NCBI RefSeq assembly: GCF_017569205.1
Contig: NZ_CP071870.1
Span: forward strand, 3,100,001-3,164,000
DNA: 64,000 bases
Direction of reading: 5' to 3'
Origin: Propioniciclava sp. MC1595
GTDB lineage: Bacteria; Actinomycetota; Actinomycetes; Propionibacteriales; Propionibacteriaceae
Shown here: positions 59,238 through 64,000 of the stretch, one piece after another
Layout: each line of letters starts with the position of its first letter
Position numbering within the stretch: the first letter of the stretch is position 1
Translations under genes and position numbers: made by a program
The notes under the pieces: generated by a model
Database searches by the model: none
The model's input: the letters and a program-made list of their open reading frames with translations, nothing else
Told to the model about the DNA's origin: nothing

Positions 59238-60296
59238 TCAGGCCAACCAGCACCAGGCGGCCACCAGGCCGGGGCCCAGGTCCAGACCATGCCAGCGCGT
59301 CCCTCGGGGCGCGCTGGCTGCGTCTCCGCGCAGTCCCTCCCCGGACGCCTTGAGGTAGGCCTCGGCACGCACCCAGTCGACGAGGGACGCCGTCCCCGGC
59401 GGCGGTGCGGAGCCGGCCTCCTCGAGGTCGACGCCCAGCCGCCCGGACTGCGCGAGACCCACGAGGGTCAGCTCGCCCGCGTGGGCGATCGACACGGCCG
59501 GACGTGACCCGTCGGCCAACCGCAGCACGGGGCGTCCGTGCCGGTCGGACCCACAGGCCGGGCACAGGTGCTCGATGGCGACCGGCTCACCCGCCAGGTC
59601 GGCCAGCAGGGTGGCGGCGTCGGCCTCGCCCCACGCGAACCGCGGCCCCTCGGGCAGGACCCGGATGGCCGCGTGGTCGTCGGCGTCGAGCGCGAGCACG
59701 CCGCCGCCCGAACGGACGGCACCCTCGTCGTCGACGGTGAGCGCTACCCCGGGGACGACCCCCAGGTCGCTGAGGCGGGCCAGCTGTTCGGGGTCGGTGT
59801 CGGCCACGCGTGCGACGGTGTGCGTGCCGGGCCCGGCGTCGGCGAGGAGGGGGGCGATGAGGCGGGTCCAGGACCCGTCGGGCCCGGGGATCGCGTCGCC
59901 GTGCGGATCACGCCGCGGGTGCCCGAGGTGGACGTCGACCCGGGCGAGGAAGCCCTCGGAGGACGCGTGCTCGAGGAGCTCGGCGTCGTCGTGGACCTCC
60001 TCCCAGCCGTAGCCCAGCACCTCGGTGAGGAAGGTCTCGATGAGCCGGTGGCGGCGCACCATCGCGCGGGCGAGCTCCTCTCCGAGCTCTGTGAGCGCGA
60101 CCGGCTTGTAGGGCGCGTAGGTGATCAGTCCCTGCGCGGCCAGCCGCTTCACGGTGTCGGAGACGTTGGCCTGCGTGGTGCCGAGCCGCGCGGCGATGCC
60201 CTTCGTGGTGATCGGCGGGTCGCCCCACTCGACCGCAGACCAGATGACCTTGAGGTAGTCCTGGGCGATCGGGGTGAGGTCGTCGACGTGTGGCAT
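59238..60296 (-). CDS. DtxR/MntR-type repressor fused to a 4'-phosphopantetheinyl transferase domain
   Basis: A 352-aa fusion. Residues 1-70 are the DtxR winged helix (TTKGIAARLGTTQANVSDTV), 70-140 the dimerisation/metal domain with His102, Glu106, Glu109 and His110 in EEVHDDAELLEH. Glu106 stands where DtxR has a cysteine, as in manganese-type MntR. Residues about 165-215 are the SH3/FeoA domain. From about 218 to 352 a short Sfp-type phosphopantetheinyl transferase follows: HLCPACGSDRHGRP, GVDLEE with Asp290, and WVRAEAYLKASGEG with Glu312 and Lys316. DtxR proteins normally end near 230, so the fusion is unusual. It overlaps mntH by 1 nt (TGATG). Confidence 0.85.
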   Translation of the reverse strand: MPHVDDLTPIAQDYLKVIWSAVEWGDPPITTKGIAARLGTTQANVSDTVKRLAAQGLITYAPYKPVALTELGEELARAMVRRHRLIETFLTEVLGYGWEEVHDDAELLEHASSEGFLARVDVHLGHPRRDPHGDAIPGPDGSWTRLIAPLLADAGPGTHTVARVADTDPEQLARLSDLGVVPGVALTVDDEGAVRSGGGVLALDADDHAAIRVLPEGPRFAWGEADAATLLADLAGEPVAIEHLCPACGSDRHGRPVLRLADGSRPAVSIAHAGELTLVGLAQSGRLGVDLEEAGSAPPPGTASLVDWVRAEAYLKASGEGLRGDAASAPRGTRWHGLDLGPGLVAAWCWLA

Positions 60297-61549
60297 CAAC
60301 CCCAGCCCAGCACGGTGAGCCCCACGAGGGCAAGGTTCAGGGCGATGACGAGCGCGATCACGACCCACGCCGTGACCTGAAGGGGGCGGCCGTTGACGTG
60401 GCGGCCCATCAGGGTGCGGTCGCTGGTGATCCGCACCAGCGGGATGAGCGCGAACGGGATGCCGAGGCTGAGGAACACCTGGCTGAGCACCAGCGCGGTC
60501 GTCGGGTTGACCCCCGCGGCGAGGATCGCGAGCGCGGGGACCAGCGTGACGGCGCGCCGGACCACGAGCGGGACCGTGATGCGGAGGAGGCCGTTCATGA
60601 TCGTGGCGCCCGCGTAGCAGCCGACCGAGGTCGATGCGAGGCCGGAGGCGAGCAACCCGATGCCGAACAGGACGCCGAAGGCCGGCCCGAGCGCGTCGGT
60701 GATCGCCGCGTGGGCACCCTCGATCGAGTCGGTGCCCGCGACGCCCTGGAGGCTGGCGGCGGCGAGCAGGAGCATGGCGATGTTGACCGCCCCGGCGACG
60801 AGCATCGACAGCCCCACGTCCCAACGCGTGGCCTGCAGGATGCGCGGCAGCTCGTCGGGCCGGTGGCCGTGGCGGTCGCGGGCCAGGGCCGAGTGCACGT
60901 AGATGGCGTGCGGCATCACGGTGGCACCGAGCATGGACGCCGCGAGCAGCACCGACTCCGATCCGTCGAAGCGCGGCACGAGGCCGTTGGCCGTCTCGGG
61001 CCAAGAGACGTCGCTGACGAACAGGCCGGCGGTGAACCCGATGGTGATGACGAGGAGGAGGCCCATCACGGTGAGCTCGAAGGGGCGCTGGCCGCTGCGG
61101 GTCTGGACGGCCAGGATCAGCATCGACACCACGCCGACGATCAGCCCGCCCCAGACGAGCGGGATCCCGAACAGGATCTTCAGCGCGATCGCCCCGCCGA
61201 GCACCTCGGCGAGGTCGGTGGCCAGGGCGACGGCCTCGGCCTGGGCCCAGTAGGCGATGCGTCGGCCGCGCGGGAGTCGGTCACCGAGCAGGCCCGGCAG
61301 GCTGCGGCCCGTGACCAGGCCCGACTTGGCGCTCAGGTACTGCACCAGCATCGCCATGACGTTGGCCGCGACGAGCACCCACACCAGCAGGTAGCCGAAG
61401 CGTGCGCCCGCGGTCAGGTTGGCCGCCACGTTGCCCGGGTCGACGTAGGCGATGGCCGCGACGAAGGCGGGGCCCCACAGCCACGCGAGCGGCCGGACCG
61501 GCTTCGGCGATCCGGCCCGTTCGACGGTCGGCGTCACCGCGGGCTCCAT
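60296..61549 (-). CDS. mntH: NRAMP-family manganese transporter
   Basis: A 417-aa proton-coupled divalent-metal importer with eleven predicted helices. The metal-binding DPGN motif is at 37-40 and the helix-6 MPHAIYVHS motif is intact. Manganese is the usual substrate in bacteria. It is translated from the same message as the DtxR-type fusion (TGATG overlap). A DtxR/MntR-like box lies 3-24 bp before the ATG. Confidence 0.93.
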   Translation of the reverse strand: MEPAVTPTVERAGSPKPVRPLAWLWGPAFVAAIAYVDPGNVAANLTAGARFGYLLVWVLVAANVMAMLVQYLSAKSGLVTGRSLPGLLGDRLPRGRRIAYWAQAEAVALATDLAEVLGGAIALKILFGIPLVWGGLIVGVVSMLILAVQTRSGQRPFELTVMGLLLVITIGFTAGLFVSDVSWPETANGLVPRFDGSESVLLAASMLGATVMPHAIYVHSALARDRHGHRPDELPRILQATRWDVGLSMLVAGAVNIAMLLLAAASLQGVAGTDSIEGAHAAITDALGPAFGVLFGIGLLASGLASTSVGCYAGATIMNGLLRITVPLVVRRAVTLVPALAILAAGVNPTTALVLSQVFLSLGIPFALIPLVRITSDRTLMGRHVNGRPLQVTAWVVIALVIALNLALVGLTVLGWG

Positions 61550-61551
61550 GC

Positions 61552-61573
61552 AAAGTTAAGCTACCCGAACTTT
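61552..61573 (-). promoter_or_regulatory. DtxR/MntR-type operator abutting the mntH start
   Basis: AAAGTT-N10-AACTTT with the core AAGTTAAGCTACCCGAACTT agrees with the DtxR-box consensus (TTAGGTTAGSCTAACCTAA) at most positions. It covers the -10 region (TAGCTT, 8 nt before the ATG), so repressor binding would block initiation. The adjacent DtxR-type gene product is the natural ligand. Confidence 0.65.
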
Positions 61574-61599
61574 TCTCCGGGCGCATGCCCGGCTGCCCC

Positions 61600-61698
61600 T
61601 CAGCTGACGAGCTCGAGGGCCTTCAGTTGGTCGCGCACCGAGAGCGCTGCGACCCGACCCGCACGGGTGGCGCCGATCGTGCTGGCCGAGGCTCCACC
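61600..61698 (-). pseudogene. Possible C-terminal gene remnant
   Basis: A 32-codon open stretch on the minus strand reads GGASASTIGATRAGRVAALS, VRDQLKALELVS-stop, with codon use like neighbouring genes but an in-frame stop just upstream and no start. It may be the end of a deleted gene, perhaps lost when mntH or DUF1697 moved in. I cannot name the family; chance cannot be excluded. Confidence 0.3.
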
Positions 61699-61770
61699 TC
61701 ACGCATGCCCGGTCAACGGCGGCCAGGCCGGGGGTGTTCCCGGGTTGCCACCGTGTGCCATCGTGGGGCC

Positions 61771-62319
61771 ATGACCCCACCCGACGAGGCGTACGCCGCC
61801 CTGCTGCGCGGGATCGCCCCGAGCGGGAAGAACATGTCCAACGCGCACCTGCGCGGGGTGTTCGAGGGGCTCGGATTCGAGCGGGTCTCTTCCGTGCTGG
61901 CGAGCGGGAACATCCTGTTCCGGGCGCCGGCGCAGGACGTGCCGGGGCTCGAGGCGTCCATCGAGGAGGCGCTGCGCAGCCGGCTGGGGATCGGCGGCGG
62001 GACGATCATCCGCACCCTCGGCGAAATGCAGGGGCTGCTCGACCGGGACCCCTTCGCCGGGCTCACCCACGGGCCGGGGACCTACCTGACGGCGACGTTC
62101 CTGAAGGCACCGCTCGACGTGGAGCCGCCCACCGACCCCCACCCGCTGACGCGGATCATCGGCTACGACGCCGCGGCCCGCGCGGTGCTGGCGGTGACGG
62201 ACAACAGCGTGCCCGGCACGACCGGCAACTGGATGGCGTGGCTCGAGAAGACCCACGGTCGGGACATCACGACCCGCACGTGGCTGACCGTGCAGCGGAT
62301 CGTGGCCAAGCTGGCCTAG
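61771..62319 (+). CDS. DUF1697 family protein
   Basis: A 182-aa protein of the DUF1697 type: YAALLRGIAPSGKNMSNAHL, then VSSVLASGNILFRAP and the conserved ending GNWMAWLEKTHGRDITTRTW. The family function is unknown. Starts at ATG 61771; the stop overlaps the convergent gene end by 4 nt. Confidence 0.88.
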   Translation: MTPPDEAYAALLRGIAPSGKNMSNAHLRGVFEGLGFERVSSVLASGNILFRAPAQDVPGLEASIEEALRSRLGIGGGTIIRTLGEMQGLLDRDPFAGLTHGPGTYLTATFLKAPLDVEPPTDPHPLTRIIGYDAAARAVLAVTDNSVPGTTGNWMAWLEKTHGRDITTRTWLTVQRIVAKLA

Positions 62320-63386
62320 CGTTCGCGCACCCAGCGCGGGTCGCTCGGCGAGAACCGCCACCGGACGCCCTCGCCGTGCGGGTGCGCCACGTCGGTGAGC
62401 AAGTACGTGCTGCCGGGACCCCACCCCGCGATGACGCTGGCGGTGTCGTCGTCGACCGGGATCGCCATGGTCGCGGCCCTCAGGTAGCCGCCGATGCCGA
62501 GGCGCACCCCGTCGAACCGGTCCGCGACCGCGCTCCAGTCGGGGATGACCCAGCGTCCGTCCCGGCCGGTCACCCGGTACCAGTCGTGGCGCTTCTCGGC
62601 CGTCACCTCGAGGGGGAACCGCCGACACAGCTCCGCCCAGTCCTCAGGGCCGGCCACCTCGAACACCCGGGCTGCGGGGTCGATGGCCACGCGTTGGGCC
62701 TCGACGACCCGCGCCCCGCTGAAGTCCTCAACCAGCCACAACCCGACCGGGCCGGCGTCGCCGAACGTGCCGGTCGTCACGACCAGCCCGTGGGGCGGGG
62801 TCGACCACCACTCCCCCGACCACGAGGCGGTCGGATCGGCGGGACGCTCGCGCGCGGCCTGCTCGTCGCCGGCGCGCACCGCGGCGCGCCACCGGGACAG
62901 GTCGGGGCGCGGCAGCACCCGTCCGTCCCAGACCAGGTGCCACTGGTCGGACGCGTCGAGCGGGGCGTCCCAGGCCTGGACGTGGGGCGACGCCACGAGG
63001 TGGTCGGCGACCCGGGCCAATGCGTCCCGCACCTCGGGGAGGGCGCAGAGCAGGTCGTCGCCGTCGGGGCCCTGCCAGTACATGGCGGCGTCGACGGACG
63101 TGTTGAGCGCGTCCCGGGCGGCGTCGGCGGTCACCTCGGCCAGGTCGACGGCGCCGAGCGCCGCGACGACGTCGGCGACCGTGTACTCGGGGGTCGGGCC
63201 GCCCCAGCCGAAGCGCGTGATGGCCTGGCCGTCGGCCTCGGCGAGGCGGAAGGACACGTCGAACACGGACTGGACGAGCGCGCTCGCCTCGCCCTCACGC
63301 AGCCGGGCGTGCTCGGACGCGACGGCGAACGCCAGCAGCACACGGCGTCCGCGCGGGCCGGCCAGCAGGTCGGGGGTGGTCAGCAT
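62316..63386 (-). CDS. Unknown soluble protein
   Basis: A 356-aa protein I do not recognise. The N-terminal half is helical and acidic (ASALVQSVFDVSFRLAEADG); the C-terminal half is beta-rich with several Trp (WYRVTGRDGRWVIPDWSAVA). There is no signal peptide or membrane helix. Similar uncharacterised proteins occur in actinobacteria. It lies between DUF1697 and a molybdate-type ABC ATPase; no link is evident. Confidence 0.7.
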   Translation of the reverse strand: MLTTPDLLAGPRGRRVLLAFAVASEHARLREGEASALVQSVFDVSFRLAEADGQAITRFGWGGPTPEYTVADVVAALGAVDLAEVTADAARDALNTSVDAAMYWQGPDGDDLLCALPEVRDALARVADHLVASPHVQAWDAPLDASDQWHLVWDGRVLPRPDLSRWRAAVRAGDEQAARERPADPTASWSGEWWSTPPHGLVVTTGTFGDAGPVGLWLVEDFSGARVVEAQRVAIDPAARVFEVAGPEDWAELCRRFPLEVTAEKRHDWYRVTGRDGRWVIPDWSAVADRFDGVRLGIGGYLRAATMAIPVDDDTASVIAGWGPGSTYLLTDVAHPHGEGVRWRFSPSDPRWVRER

Positions 63387-63422
63387 GGGGCCATCATCCC
63401 AGCGGTGCTGCCGGGCCGCGGC

Positions 63423-64000
63423 TCAGCGGGGGTAGAGCACCACCTGGGCGGCCTTGACCACCAGCCACACCGACCGGCCGGGCACGATCCCCTCGTCGAC
63501 GGACGCCGCGAGCGTCAGGTCGGCCGCCACCGGGCTGCCGTCGGCCAGGTGGGCGGTAAGGCGGACCAGGGAACCCCGGGGCTCGATGCCGGCCACGGTG
63601 GCCCGCAGGTGGTTGCGCGGGCTGCCCGACGGCTCGGTCGTGTGCACGGCGACGGCCGCGGGCACGAAGGAGGCGATGGCGGCGCGACCCTCGACGAGGC
63701 CGTCCTGGGCGACCCCGACCACGCGCTCTTTGCCGGGCAACAGGATCGCGTCGGCGCCGGAGGCCACCCCGGCCAGCAGGTTCACCCCGACCAGGTCGGC
63801 GACGAACGGCGACCGCGGCCGGGCGAGCAGGTCGGCTACGGGCCCGGTGTCGGCCACGCGCCCGCCCTGGACGACGGCGAGCTCGTCGGCCAGGGCCAGG
63901 GCGTCGACGGCGTCGTGGGTGACCAGCAGGGCCGTGCGCCCCTCGTCGCGGATCCGCTGCCGGAGCAGCGACCGGATCGCCGGCGCCACCGACACGTCGA
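63423..64000 (-). CDS. ABC transporter ATP-binding protein, molybdate (ModC)-like, 5' part beyond window
   Basis: The C-terminal 192 codons of an ABC ATPase. Reading into the window on the minus strand it begins DVSVAPAIRSLLRQ (after Walker B), then the H-loop TALLVTHDAVDAL and PRSPFVADLVG. The last 65-70 residues form a TOBE-type regulatory domain (RNHLRATVAGIEPRGSLVRL, VDEGIVPGRSVWLVVKAAQV). This combination fits ModC-like molybdate/tungstate or similar importers. The Walker A end lies outside the window, so the start is missing and the substrate assignment is tentative. Confidence 0.8.
   Translation of the reverse strand, partial: DVSVAPAIRSLLRQRIRDEGRTALLVTHDAVDALALADELAVVQGGRVADTGPVADLLARPRSPFVADLVGVNLLAGVASGADAILLPGKERVVGVAQDGLVEGRAAIASFVPAAVAVHTTEPSGSPRNHLRATVAGIEPRGSLVRLTAHLADGSPVAADLTLAASVDEGIVPGRSVWLVVKAAQVVLYPR

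Noticed and set aside
1-64000. CRISPR array, tRNA, rRNA or insertion sequence
   Set aside because: No regularly spaced long repeats, cloverleaf pattern or transposase motifs were seen; the 22-bp-period tandem repeat at 57470 has no spacers.

Overview
The window is GC-rich, gene-dense actinobacterial chromosome. Several points suggest Propionibacteriaceae or a near relative: a very large protein that looks like the pyrophosphate-dependent PEP carboxykinase of propionibacteria, frequent leaderless genes (a TANNNT -10 box 6-8 nt before the start codon), Rpf-like and L,D-transpeptidase wall enzymes, and a SepF-type protein. No tRNA, rRNA, CRISPR array, transposase or integrase was found.

Layout. 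1-1.4 kb: L,D-transpeptidase and a 5-oxoprolinase subunit C remnant. 1.4-7.5 kb: fructose PTS (ptsH, fruA, fruK, fruR on the minus strand, ptsI divergent) with repeated DeoR-type operator half-sites inside the promoters. 7.5-9.4 kb: MgtE and a small membrane protein. 9.4-19.1 kb: defence island of visibly lower GC: hsdR-hsdS, a membrane protein, an ImmA/IrrE + DUF4411 pair, a broken mrr, an unknown 158-aa gene, then hsdM. 19.1-22.8 kb: nucleoside deaminase and a mannitol-type PTS IICBA with a zinc dehydrogenase. 22.9-25.8 kb: a LuxR and two AraC regulators. 25.8-28.1 kb: envelope operon (DUF3618 / holin-like) and a PadR regulator. 28.2-31.8 kb: coupled operon of an unknown protein, a MoxR-type AAA ATPase and a DUF2201 VWA/HExxH protein. 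31.8-39.7 kb: DUF1206 protein, glycosyltransferase, MOSC protein, patatin, AlkA-type glycosylase, DUF4870 protein, Rpf-like transglycosylase, short SepF. 39.9-47.7 kb: PEP carboxykinase, SatD-like regulator with a membrane partner, MFS exporter, DUF1266, AzlCD. 47.7-50.5 kb: thiosulfate uptake/cysteine operon (tsuA-tsuB-cysK) behind a cysteine-rich leader peptide. 50.7-58.7 kb: PQQ-repeat lipoprotein, broken DinB gene, PucR regulator, ketone-body operon (CoA-transferase A/B, hydroxybutyrate dehydrogenase, thiolase), kinase-like gene. 58.8-64 kb: secreted Ala/Pro protein, MntH with a DtxR-PPTase fusion, DUF1697, an unknown gene and a partial ABC ATPase.

How parts work together. PtsI and HPr feed phosphate to FruA and to the mannitol-type IICBA; FruR probably controls both, because similar half-sites lie in the fruK, fruR and mtl promoters. 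TsuA/TsuB import thiosulfate for CysK, and translation of the leader peptide probably reports cysteine supply. The CoA-transferase, SDR and thiolase convert 3-hydroxybutyrate and acetoacetate to acetyl-CoA, probably under the adjacent PucR protein. MntH imports manganese under the DtxR-type repressor translated from the same message, with a DtxR/MntR box abutting the mntH start.

Most unusual items: the MCVAACPCCCRA leader peptide, the DtxR-phosphopantetheinyl transferase fusion, a 19-bp repeat (GCGCCGAGGGCTTGAGTTT) present once before padR, once before the thiolase and three times in tandem after it, the split type I R-M locus with a multiply broken mrr, and the MoxR/DUF2201 operon with an unrecognised first protein.
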